35,669 nt of DNA from Dehalococcoidia bacterium (GTDB lineage Bacteria > Chloroflexota > Dehalococcoidia > Bin125). The notes under the pieces were generated by a model. That model searched no databases, had not been told where the DNA came from, and worked only from the letters and a program-made list of their open reading frames with translations. A program made the translations under genes and the position numbers. The DNA is taken from positions 1 through 35,669 of the forward strand of contig RKRS01000165.1 of the NCBI GenBank assembly GCA_007571275.1, read 5' to 3'. Below are positions 1 through 6,678 of this stretch, piece by piece. How positions within the stretch are numbered: position 1 is the first letter of the stretch; every line of letters begins with the position of its first letter.

Positions 1-1
1 G

Positions 2-208
2 GGCGTGATTCGCTGGCTGCGGGCGCGCGTTCTGATCGCGCCCAGCGGACGACTGGGTTCGGTTGGTCAACCGTTGTTGTGGAGCGTGACGGCTCGCTTT
101 CTCGACCACTTTGGTTTGAGCGGGCTCGACCAGTTGCCTCCGCTCGAGCAGTTGAAACCACCAGCTCAACAAGGACAACTGTCGCTCGAGACGGAGCCCG
201 AGAGATGA
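2..208 (+). CDS. scpB: Segregation and condensation protein B, C-terminal end (cut by window start)
   Basis: The visible 68 codons read through from the window edge and end at TGA 206-208. The translated tail has the winged-helix ending typical of ScpB: a GRLGSVGQPLLWSVTARFL stretch followed by DHFGLSGLDQLPPLEQL, matching the family pattern GRP.LYGTT..FL..FGL.SL.DLPPL. ScpB is the kleisin-bound accessory subunit of the bacterial SMC condensin that compacts and segregates chromosomes. The stop overlaps the start of the next gene (ATGA), so the two are probably translationally coupled. The N-terminal part lies outside the window, and the last 18 residues after the motif are poorly conserved in the family. 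Confidence 0.8.
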   Translation, partial: GVIRWLRARVLIAPSGRLGSVGQPLLWSVTARFLDHFGLSGLDQLPPLEQLKPPAQQGQLSLETEPER

Positions 209-510
209 CCTATATCACCGTGCTCACGGTCGAGTTGCTAATCTTCGAGTCGGCAACGCTCAAGGAGAAACGGGCGGTCATTCGCCAGGTCATGCAGCGG
301 ACGCGAAACAAGTTTCCGGTGGCCGCCGCTGAGGTTGCGCAGCAGGACGATCCGAGCCATGCGACGCTGGCGTTTGCCGCTATCGCGTCCGACGCGCAGA
401 TCTCGCACGCGACTGCTCAACGGGTATTCACGTTTATCGAAGATTTGCGGCTGGATTGTCAGGTGGGGATGGTATCGACAGAGACTGTGAGCTTCTCGTC
501 GACGACCTGA
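205..510 (+). CDS. DUF503/YlxP-like small protein
   Basis: This 101-residue protein matches DUF503 (YlxP type): an N-terminal VLTVELLIFESATLKEKR block, then RNKFPVAAAEV and a QDDPSHATLAFAAIASDA segment. These correspond to the family's usual LTVEL...SLKEKR...L..R.RN.F.V.VAEV..QD....A.L pattern. The ATG at 205 was chosen because the conserved domain begins immediately after it and it overlaps the scpB stop; there is no strong Shine-Dalgarno, as expected for coupling. In other bacteria such genes lie near nusA-infB-rbfA and have been linked to ribosome assembly, but the function here is not settled. The 3' end overlaps the 3' end of rimO on the other strand by about 52 bases. Confidence 0.85.
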   Translation: MTYITVLTVELLIFESATLKEKRAVIRQVMQRTRNKFPVAAAEVAQQDDPSHATLAFAAIASDAQISHATAQRVFTFIEDLRLDCQVGMVSTETVSFSSTT

Positions 511-1781
511 GCCCAGAGGTCGTGACCCATTGCCTCGATGATCTCGACTGTTCTGAATTCGCCCGGGTTCGCCTCGCCCAGCGCGAGTACCAGACCATCG
601 ACTTCGGCCGCTTCGCGGTAGGTGCGCCCAGCAATGATCGGCTCGCCATCGTCGGTGGTCTGTCCCGCTTCCGATTCCACCAGCAGCTCGAGTTGGCGAC
701 CGACTTGTTGCTCGTTCCTCCGGGCCGAGATATCAGCCAGCAGCAGCATTAGCTCCTCATGGCGTCGATGCTTGGTCCGTTCAGGAATCTGCTCAGACAT
801 ATCGGCCGCTGGCGTGCCGCGTTGCGGCGAGTAGATGAACGCGCCGGCGCGGTCGAACTCGGCATCAGCGACAAAATCGAGCAGTTCGCCGAATTCAGAC
901 TCCGATTCGCCAGGGAATCCGACGATGAACGTGGTGCGAATAGCGATATCAGGCATGGCAGCGCGCAGGCGATCGAGCGTGCCACGGACCATGCCCATGT
1001 TGTGCGGACGTTTCATCCGTCGCAGCACGGTTGGCGATCCATGCTGCAGCGGGATGTCGAGGTAATGACAGACCTGGGGCGTGTTGGCCATGACTTCGAC
1101 CAGGCTGGGAGTCACGAATCCGGGATAGGCATACATCAAGCGGAGCCAGTCAGCGCCCGACTCGGCCGCCAATCGCTCGATCAGCCGAGCGAGTCCGTTG
1201 GCGTCACCCCACTCGGCTCCGTAGGCGGTGCTGTCCTGGGCAACGAGTACGATCTCGCGCGCGCCTCGGGCCACGAGCGCTCGCGCCTCACTGACCAGCG
1301 CGTCAGGGCGGACGCTACGGAACTGCCTGCCCTTGATGCCCGGGATGTTGCAAAAGGTGCACGGTCGCGCGCAGCCGTCGGAGATTTTCAGGTAGGCGGA
1401 TGGCCTCAGACCAAGCGACGTGTCCGGAATGTCTCGCTCGGCCTCGACGATTCCCGCGTGTTCGGCGATCTCTTGCCACGCCTCGATGCCGAAGGCGGCG
1501 TCGATTCCGTCGATCTCAATGACCTGTTCCCGCTCGATCTGCGACCAACAACCGGTGACGACGAGCTGCTGATCGGGAACGCGCTCGGCCGCGAGAAACT
1601 GCGCGGCGGCTCGCGATTCCTCGCGGGCGTCGTCGATGAAGCCGCACGTGTTGAGGATGACCAGATCAGCCTCCATGCGATTGGGCGTCGCGCGGTGTCC
1701 GGCCTGTTCAAGGGTTTGGGCAATGCGGTCCGAGTCGGTCGTGTTCTTGGGACAACCGAGGGTCACGATTTGGTATCGCAT
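459..1781 (-). CDS. rimO: Ribosomal protein S12 methylthiotransferase RimO
   Basis: This 440-residue radical SAM enzyme adds a methylthio group to an aspartate of ribosomal protein S12, using two 4Fe-4S clusters. The N-terminal MTTase domain has cluster cysteines at 10 (LGCPKN), 46 (NTCGF) and 78 (VVTGC). The radical SAM CxxxCxxC motif is at 137-144 (CARPCTFC), and a TRAM-like segment ends the protein from about residue 370. The LGCPKN start with a following DSD favours RimO over MiaB, as does the overall length. The ATG shares one base with the stop of the RodZ-like gene upstream (TGATG), indicating translational coupling. As an iron-sulfur enzyme it depends on the SUF system found later in the window. 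Confidence 0.93.
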   Translation of the reverse strand: MRYQIVTLGCPKNTTDSDRIAQTLEQAGHRATPNRMEADLVILNTCGFIDDAREESRAAAQFLAAERVPDQQLVVTGCWSQIEREQVIEIDGIDAAFGIEAWQEIAEHAGIVEAERDIPDTSLGLRPSAYLKISDGCARPCTFCNIPGIKGRQFRSVRPDALVSEARALVARGAREIVLVAQDSTAYGAEWGDANGLARLIERLAAESGADWLRLMYAYPGFVTPSLVEVMANTPQVCHYLDIPLQHGSPTVLRRMKRPHNMGMVRGTLDRLRAAMPDIAIRTTFIVGFPGESESEFGELLDFVADAEFDRAGAFIYSPQRGTPAADMSEQIPERTKHRRHEELMLLLADISARRNEQQVGRQLELLVESEAGQTTDDGEPIIAGRTYREAAEVDGLVLALGEANPGEFRTVEIIEAMGHDLWAQVVDEKLTVSVDTIPT

Positions 1782-2545
1782 CAGCCGCCGCCAGTCGAAG
1801 CGCCGGGGCGCGGACCGCGGCTGACCACGAGGGTGATCACGGCATCCTCAAGCGGTTGGGCGCCGGGCGCGGGAGATTGCTCGAGCACGGTGCCAAGCGG
1901 CGAATCGTCGTAGATTGAGATCACGACATAGGGCGCATTGAGCCGCTTGATGAAGTTGATCGCTTCGCGAGAGCTGAACTGGAGCAGGTCGGGCAAGGGG
2001 CCGAAATCAACGTTGGTCGGAACCGAAGCGCTGATCGTCTGCTCCAGCGTCTCGCTCGTGGTATCGATGCCAGGTACATCGCGCGTTTCCTCGACCGGCT
2101 CAACCTCGTCGCGCAGGCCCACGACTGCGACCACGGCGCCAATGATCACCAGGATCACGACCGCCGCGGCGAGCCACGGACCGAGATGCACTCGCGGTGG
2201 TCGCAGTTCCTCGCGCGGTCTGCCGCTGCGCTCGGCGGCCTCGTAGGATTCGATCGTCTCCTGAGCGAGCTGAAGCCCCTCACCGGCGATACTCGGCTCG
2301 AACGGGAATCGCTCCAGGAGCGGCCCCTCATCCAGCCCGAGGTATTGCGCATAGGAGCTGAGGAAGCCTCGGGCGAAGGGCGCGGCTGGCATTCGTCGCC
2401 AGTCTTCCGCTTCGAGCGCCTCGAGGTAATGACGCGCAATGCGGGTGGCCTGATGCGCCTGAGCGATCGAGCGGCCACGCCGAATCCTGGCCTGACGGAG
2501 TTCTTCACCGATGCCCGTCAAGTTGGCGTCGCCTCGGCTGACCAT
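1781..2545 (-). CDS. RodZ-like membrane protein with HTH and PASTA domains
   Basis: The 254-residue protein has three visible parts. A cytoplasmic HTH of the RodZ type spans roughly residues 10-75 (GEELRQARIRRGRSIAQAHQ, then FARGFLSSYAQYLGLD). A single membrane segment lies at about 122-144. An extracytoplasmic PASTA-like domain at about 178-247 ends in PGAQPLEDAVITLVVSRGP. RodZ links MreB to the cell-wall elongation machinery, and PASTA domains bind peptidoglycan or muropeptides in other proteins. Their combination suggests a cell-wall sensing or scaffold role, which is inferred. It lies 2 bases after the dehydrogenase and overlaps rimO. Classical RodZ carries a different C-terminal domain, so I give no symbol. 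Confidence 0.82.
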   Translation of the reverse strand: MVSRGDANLTGIGEELRQARIRRGRSIAQAHQATRIARHYLEALEAEDWRRMPAAPFARGFLSSYAQYLGLDEGPLLERFPFEPSIAGEGLQLAQETIESYEAAERSGRPREELRPPRVHLGPWLAAAVVILVIIGAVVAVVGLRDEVEPVEETRDVPGIDTTSETLEQTISASVPTNVDFGPLPDLLQFSSREAINFIKRLNAPYVVISIYDDSPLGTVLEQSPAPGAQPLEDAVITLVVSRGPRPGASTGGG

Positions 2546-2547
2546 AT

Positions 2548-3588
2548 CTAAATCTCGGCGTCCGGAATCACGGCGGTCTTGAGCACGGACGGATCGGTGC
2601 GTGAGGTGTAGGACTGATCCGCAACAGAGAGCATGAATCGGTGTGAGACGATGCGGTCAACCGCGTCCAGCGTCGGCAGCAACGCAGCCGTGCGGCGGAA
2701 CTGATCGGGCGTGGCGTTTTGCGTACCGGTCAATGAGACCTCGCGGTAGTGGAGGTCATTGACATCGACGACCGCAGACGACTCAGGAGGGAAGCCGGCG
2801 AACAGATTGACGCTGCTCTGTCGGCCGGCGACCTGAAGCGCCGCCTCGGTCAATCCGTTGAGGCCAACGGACACGATCACAATGTCGCATCCGTTGCCGC
2901 CTGTCGCTTCGGCGACGGTCGCTTGTAACTCATCCACATCGCCGCCACAGACGCGCGTCGCGCCGATGTCAGCCGCTGCGGCGCGTCGCACATCGACCGG
3001 CTCTGACACGATGATCTCTCCCGCGCCCAAGGCTCGGGCGAGGAGGACATGAAGCAAGCCCATCGGTCCCGCGCCGAGAATGGCGACGCTGGCGCCGGCT
3101 CGGAACCGACAGGACTCGAGGGAGTTGAGTACGCAGGCAGTGGGTTCGGTCAGCGCCGCGCGACCCCAGTCGGCGCCCTCAGCGAGCTTCACCGCGTGAC
3201 CCTGGGCGACCAACGAGGCCGGCAGCAGAACCTGCTCGGCCAGTCCGCCGTTGGCGTCGTAGCCCAGTGTGCGTCGTGACGTGCAGCGGTTGCGCAGGCC
3301 ACGTCGGCAGAACTCGCAGCCGCCGCAGGCGATGATCGGGTACACGGCGACGCCATCACCGAGTTGGAGATCGTCGACGCCGTCGCCCAGTTTGACCACC
3401 TGTCCGGCAAACTCATGACCGGGGATGACGCCGGGCCTGGCGTACTTCTCGCCGCGATAAACGCGCAGGTCGGAGGCGCAGACGCTGGCCGCTCCGACTT
3501 CGATGACCACTTCGCCCGGTCCCGGTTCGGGCGATGGTACGTCGTCAACCCGAATCTGGCCGGGCTGGTCGAAGATGAGAGCTCGCAT
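2548..3588 (-). CDS. Zinc-dependent alcohol dehydrogenase (MDR family, sorbitol/threonine dehydrogenase-like)
   Basis: This 346-residue medium-chain dehydrogenase has the catalytic-zinc region near CASDLRVYRGE and the GHEFAG motif. The structural-zinc cysteine cluster is CGGCEFCRRGLRNRC. An NAD(P)-binding Rossmann turn is visible at GAGPMG, followed by an acidic residue region SEPVD that favours NAD. Such enzymes oxidise secondary alcohols, polyols or L-threonine; the substrate cannot be read from sequence. It sits 42 bases after rpsT and 2 bases before the RodZ-like gene, so it is probably cotranscribed with housekeeping genes. That placement does not help with function. Confidence 0.88.
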   Translation of the reverse strand: MRALIFDQPGQIRVDDVPSPEPGPGEVVIEVGAASVCASDLRVYRGEKYARPGVIPGHEFAGQVVKLGDGVDDLQLGDGVAVYPIIACGGCEFCRRGLRNRCTSRRTLGYDANGGLAEQVLLPASLVAQGHAVKLAEGADWGRAALTEPTACVLNSLESCRFRAGASVAILGAGPMGLLHVLLARALGAGEIIVSEPVDVRRAAAADIGATRVCGGDVDELQATVAEATGGNGCDIVIVSVGLNGLTEAALQVAGRQSSVNLFAGFPPESSAVVDVNDLHYREVSLTGTQNATPDQFRRTAALLPTLDAVDRIVSHRFMLSVADQSYTSRTDPSVLKTAVIPDAEI

Positions 3589-3630
3589 GTGTGGGCCTAT
3601 CGCGACAGGCGCGACGCCGAGCAGGCTCAG

Positions 3631-3963
3631 TTAGGGCGTACGCGCCGGCTCAGGCGGACGGCTACGTGGTCGACGAGCCGCATCGGGGTTGCGTGAAGTG
3701 TGATATTGCCGCAACAGCCGTGACTTGCGTCGGGCGGCAGTGTTGGCATGGATGACGCCGCGCTGGGCAGCTCGGTCGAGCGCGCTCACGGCGCGCTGGA
3801 TGGCGGTGTCCGCGTCAGACCATTTCTGCGTATCGACGGCGTCGTCAATGGCGTCAAGCGCGGCGCGCACGGAGCCGCGCGCGTAGGTTCGGATTGGCTT
3901 GTTGCGCATCCGCCGCTTTTGGCTCTGGCGCAGATATTTGATGGCAGCAGCCTTGTTGGCCAC
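3631..3963 (-). CDS. rpsT: 30S ribosomal protein S20
   Basis: The 110-residue basic protein starts MANKAAAIKYLRQSQKRRMRNK and contains AAQRGVIHANTAARRKSRL, both diagnostic for S20, which binds 16S rRNA early in 30S assembly. The start is GTG at 3961-3963, supported by a GAGGGG ribosome-binding site five bases upstream (3969-3974 on the plus strand). S20 is usually about 85-90 residues; this one carries a roughly 20-residue Arg/Pro-rich tail (RNPDAARRPRSRPPEPARTP) of unknown role. It is the first gene of a likely rpsT-adh-rodZ-rimO transcription unit and is divergent from murJ. Confidence 0.95.
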   Translation of the reverse strand: MANKAAAIKYLRQSQKRRMRNKPIRTYARGSVRAALDAIDDAVDTQKWSDADTAIQRAVSALDRAAQRGVIHANTAARRKSRLLRQYHTSRNPDAARRPRSRPPEPARTP

Positions 3964-3990
3964 GACAACCCCTCTTTCACAATCCGCCTC

Positions 3991-4018
3991 ATCGTATCAG
4001 CCGATCCGCGAATGTCTA
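3991..4018 (-). promoter_or_regulatory. Candidate sigma-70 type promoter for rpsT
   Basis: On the minus strand TAGACA (4013-4018) is followed after 16 bases by TACGAT (3991-3996). These match the -35 and -10 consensus at 5/6 and 4/6 positions. The predicted transcript would begin about 20 bases before the rpsT GTG, just ahead of the GAGGGG ribosome-binding site. The adjacent tandem CGCGGGTTGA repeat (4027-4046) lies upstream of the -35. This is a visual match only. Confidence 0.45.
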
Positions 4019-4125
4019 CCGCGCGGCGCGGGTTGACGCGGGTTGATTGGCGTACGAGGCGCATGACTGGTCGGTCGACACGGCGCGCGCGTGCATCTTT
4101 CGCCGCGATTTGCCACAGTGCGGAG

Positions 4126-5757
4126 GTGAGCCTGAATTCCCCGACCTCCCTGCGCGCGCGACTGTCGGGCAGCCGCAGCACCGTGATCGGCGCGGTGCTG
4201 CTGATCGGCCTGTCGTTTCTCGGTTCGCGTCTGCTCGGCGCGGCGCGGACGATTGTGATCGCCGATCAGTACGGTACGTCGGTCGAGTTGGACGCGTTCT
4301 GGGTGGCGATGCGCCTGCCCGATCTCGTCTTCCAGTTGTTGGCCGGTGCGACGCTCGCGTCCGCCTTCATCCCGGTCTACGCCCGAGTCTTGCAAGATCG
4401 TGGCGAGCGGGCCGCCTGGAGACTGGCCAGCATCGTCCTGAACTGGGTCCTGATCGGCACCATCGCGCTGGCGGCGGGCGTATTCCTCGCCGCCGACTGG
4501 ATCGTCCCGCTGCTGGCGCCCGGCCTGGGCGAGGACTCGGGCATCCAGAACGTGATCATGGACGATGCGATCTTCCTGACGCGGGTGTTGCTGCTCTCGC
4601 CCATTCTGTTCGCTGTCAGCGGGATGTTGACCGGCATGCTGCACGCGCGACAGCACTTCCTGCTGCCAGCGATCTCTCCACTGCTCTACAACCTGGCCTT
4701 CATCCTGGGGCCGCTGCTGCTGCCCAAGGAGCTGGGCGTTGAGGCGCTGGTGATCGGCGTGATCGCCGGGTCGGGACTGCACCTGATGATCCAGCTGCCC
4801 GCGCTGTCCACCGCGTTGATCCGATCAGGCGGCGGTCTGGGACTGCACTTCAGCCTGGGCGACGGGGAAGTGCGGGAGGTGCTGCGCCTGATGGGACCGC
4901 GCATGCTGGGACTGGCCGCCGCCCAGATCAACCTGATCGTGCTGACGTTCTTCGGTTCGCTGGTGGGCGATTCCTCGATCTCGATCCTCAACTTCGCCTG
5001 GTTGTTGTTGATGTTCCCGGTGGGCGTGTTCGGGATGTCACTGGCGACGGCCATCTTCCCGAGCCTGGCCGAACGCGCCGCCAGCGGCGGACCCGGCGCG
5101 GTCACGGCGATGGTCTCGCAAGCGCTGCGCTTCACGCTGTTTCTGGCAATTCCCGCGTCGATTGGCATGCTGCTCTTACGAGACTCAATCGTCAAAACAC
5201 TGCTCGAGCACGGCGCCTTTGACGCGACCGCCACGCCGTTGGTCAGTGACGTGTTGCTGTTCTTTTCAATTGGCCTGTTCGCGCATGCGGCGATTGAGAT
5301 CGTCTCACGCGGGTTTTATGTACTGGGCGACACGCGCACGCCGGTCGCGCTGGCGATTGCGTCGATGCTGCTCAACATCATTCTCTCGGCTGCGCTGGTC
5401 GGTCCGCTGGAGCTGCAGGGGCTGGCGCTGGCGCTGTCGATCTCGGCGATCGCGGAATGCAGCTTGCTCACGATCTTGCTGCACGGCAGGTTGGGGCGTC
5501 AGCTGATCTCCCGAACGGTGTGGTGGTCGACGCTCAAGACCGTAGTCGCAGCGGTGATCATGGGCCAGCTGATCTGGCTGCTGCTCGAAATCCTGACCGG
5601 GCTCGATTTCGCCAGGGATTCCTGGCTCACACTCGTACTGGGTGTAGTTGGTGGCGGAGTCGTCTATCTCGCCCTGAGCCTGATCATGAGGCAGGACGAA
5701 GCGGAAGTGTTGATCCTGCGAGTGGAATCTGTGCTCTCGCGCGCACTTCGTCGCTAG
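4126..5757 (+). CDS. murJ: Lipid II flippase MurJ (MviN)
   Basis: The protein is about 543 residues, almost entirely hydrophobic helices, with the MurJ N-terminal pattern SFLGSRLLGAARTIVIADQYG and a DAFWVAMRLPDLVFQLLAGATLASAFIPVYA block. The family has 14 membrane helices and flips lipid II across the inner membrane for peptidoglycan synthesis. I chose GTG 4126 because the conserved part begins about 20 residues later. An in-frame ATG at 4063 with a nearby GAGG is an alternative start that would add 21 polar residues. It is divergent from rpsT, and its stop is followed at once by a long inverted repeat. Confidence 0.92.
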   Translation: MSLNSPTSLRARLSGSRSTVIGAVLLIGLSFLGSRLLGAARTIVIADQYGTSVELDAFWVAMRLPDLVFQLLAGATLASAFIPVYARVLQDRGERAAWRLASIVLNWVLIGTIALAAGVFLAADWIVPLLAPGLGEDSGIQNVIMDDAIFLTRVLLLSPILFAVSGMLTGMLHARQHFLLPAISPLLYNLAFILGPLLLPKELGVEALVIGVIAGSGLHLMIQLPALSTALIRSGGGLGLHFSLGDGEVREVLRLMGPRMLGLAAAQINLIVLTFFGSLVGDSSISILNFAWLLLMFPVGVFGMSLATAIFPSLAERAASGGPGAVTAMVSQALRFTLFLAIPASIGMLLLRDSIVKTLLEHGAFDATATPLVSDVLLFFSIGLFAHAAIEIVSRGFYVLGDTRTPVALAIASMLLNIILSAALVGPLELQGLALALSISAIAECSLLTILLHGRLGRQLISRTVWWSTLKTVVAAVIMGQLIWLLLEILTGLDFARDSWLTLVLGVVGGGVVYLALSLIMRQDEAEVLILRVESVLSRALRR

Positions 5758-5822
5758 CAGCGCCGGGGGGGGTCTGAGGTGATCTGACAGGCTCTGATAG
5801 AGTTGAGCTTGTTCCGGCGCTG
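5758..5822. repeat. 9-bp inverted repeat enclosing three TCTGA boxes at 10-bp spacing
   Basis: CAGCGCCGG at 5758-5766 is exactly complementary to CCGGCGCTG at 5814-5822, with 47 bases between. Inside are an 8-G run (5765-5772) and TCTGA at 5773, 5783 and 5793, exactly one helical turn apart. The element begins at the base after the murJ stop and ends 44 bases before the zinc-ribbon gene. It could be a folded leader or terminator, or a protein-binding site on one face of the DNA; neither is shown. Confidence 0.5.
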
Positions 5823-5866
5823 ATCGGCTCACAGACGTCCAGATATTGACACCATTGCGAGAAACC

Positions 5867-6340
5867 ATGGCCTTGCAGGATCGCTCGATCGTATGCCGCG
5901 ACTGCGGACGCGATTTCGTTTTCACTTCGGGTGAGCAGGAGTTCTACCAGTCCAAAGGACTACAGAACGATCCGGTCCGTTGCCCCGAATGTCGTTCCGT
6001 GCGCAAGTCAATCCGTACCTCGCCCGAGGCCGAAGCCGGCTACGTGCGCTACGGCGGCGCGGCCTCGTTTGGCGGCAGGACGCCGCGTCAGATGCATCCG
6101 GCCGCCTGCGCGATGTGCGGCGACATGATTGAAGTCCCGTTCCTGCCGCGCGGTGATCGCCCGGTCTTCTGCACGACCGTGAAGCGGATCATGACGCTGG
6201 GCTATCAGATGGACGAGATCCAACAGCGTTGGGGCATCCACCCGTGCCAGGTCGAGGGCATCAACCAGGATTTGCGACGCGGCCTGATTGCGCCAAAGCC
6301 AGGCGTCGAAGCGCCTGACTATGAGCGCAGCCGCTCGTAG
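5867..6340 (+). CDS. Zinc-ribbon protein with an incomplete second CxxC knuckle
   Basis: The 157-residue soluble protein opens with a probable zinc-ribbon (zf-trcl type): C10xxC13 in CRDCGRDFVFTSGEQEFY, then C39xxC42 in RCPECR. A second CxxC-x17-CxxC type domain begins at C81xxC84 (CAMCGDMIEVPF) and runs through PRGDRPVFC102. The expected last cysteine is valine 105 (FCTTV), so this site has three of four ligands. The C-terminal 50 residues after the domain are unlike anything I recognise. ATG 5867 is preferred over TTG 5846 because the zinc ribbon starts directly after it. These proteins are common in Chloroflexota and relatives and have no established function. Confidence 0.8.
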   Translation: MALQDRSIVCRDCGRDFVFTSGEQEFYQSKGLQNDPVRCPECRSVRKSIRTSPEAEAGYVRYGGAASFGGRTPRQMHPAACAMCGDMIEVPFLPRGDRPVFCTTVKRIMTLGYQMDEIQQRWGIHPCQVEGINQDLRRGLIAPKPGVEAPDYERSRS

Positions 6341-6366
6341 CGGACAGAGGCACGCAGAAGGACAAC

Positions 6367-6678
6367 ATGGCAGACTCGCTGGCGCAACGCTGGATGCGCC
6401 TGATCGGCGGTCAGGGTCGGCCCACCGCTCGGCCACCGAGTGACGCCGAAGTCGCAGATACCGTCTCCCGTTATCCCGAACGCGCCGCACAGGCGCTGGT
6501 CGATCAGTCGCGTCGCCGTGGACAGGCGGCGTCTGCGAGAGAGGCGCGCGGCTGGATTAGCCAGCAGCTCGAAGAAGCTGCCGCCCTGCTCGACCAAGCG
6601 ACCCGCGAGCGCATCGGCGATTTGGCTGAGGCGCAGATCGCGAAACGATTCCCCAAGGATTCAACCGACGATGGCTGA
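6367..6678 (+). CDS. Small hypothetical protein upstream of ileS
   Basis: This is a 103-residue, highly charged, probably helical protein without membrane segments or cysteines. I do not recognise a family. The second half (ISQQLEEAAALLDQATRERI) could form an amphipathic helix or short coiled coil. It begins 26 bases after the zinc-ribbon gene, and its TGA overlaps the ATG of ileS by 8 bases, so it is likely coupled to ileS translation. Codon use resembles the neighbours, which supports a real gene. No role is proposed. Confidence 0.6.
   Translation: MADSLAQRWMRLIGGQGRPTARPPSDAEVADTVSRYPERAAQALVDQSRRRGQAASAREARGWISQQLEEAAALLDQATRERIGDLAEAQIAKRFPKDSTDDG

Noticed and set aside
759..1913. 384-codon plus-strand frame opposite rimO
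   Set aside because: It is the antisense shadow of rimO and the RodZ-like gene, common in GC-rich DNA, with no recognisable domain.
4027..4046. Exact tandem CGCGGGTTGA repeat between rpsT and murJ
   Set aside because: Two copies of ten bases in a GC-rich gap is weak evidence for a site; it is only noted with the promoter.
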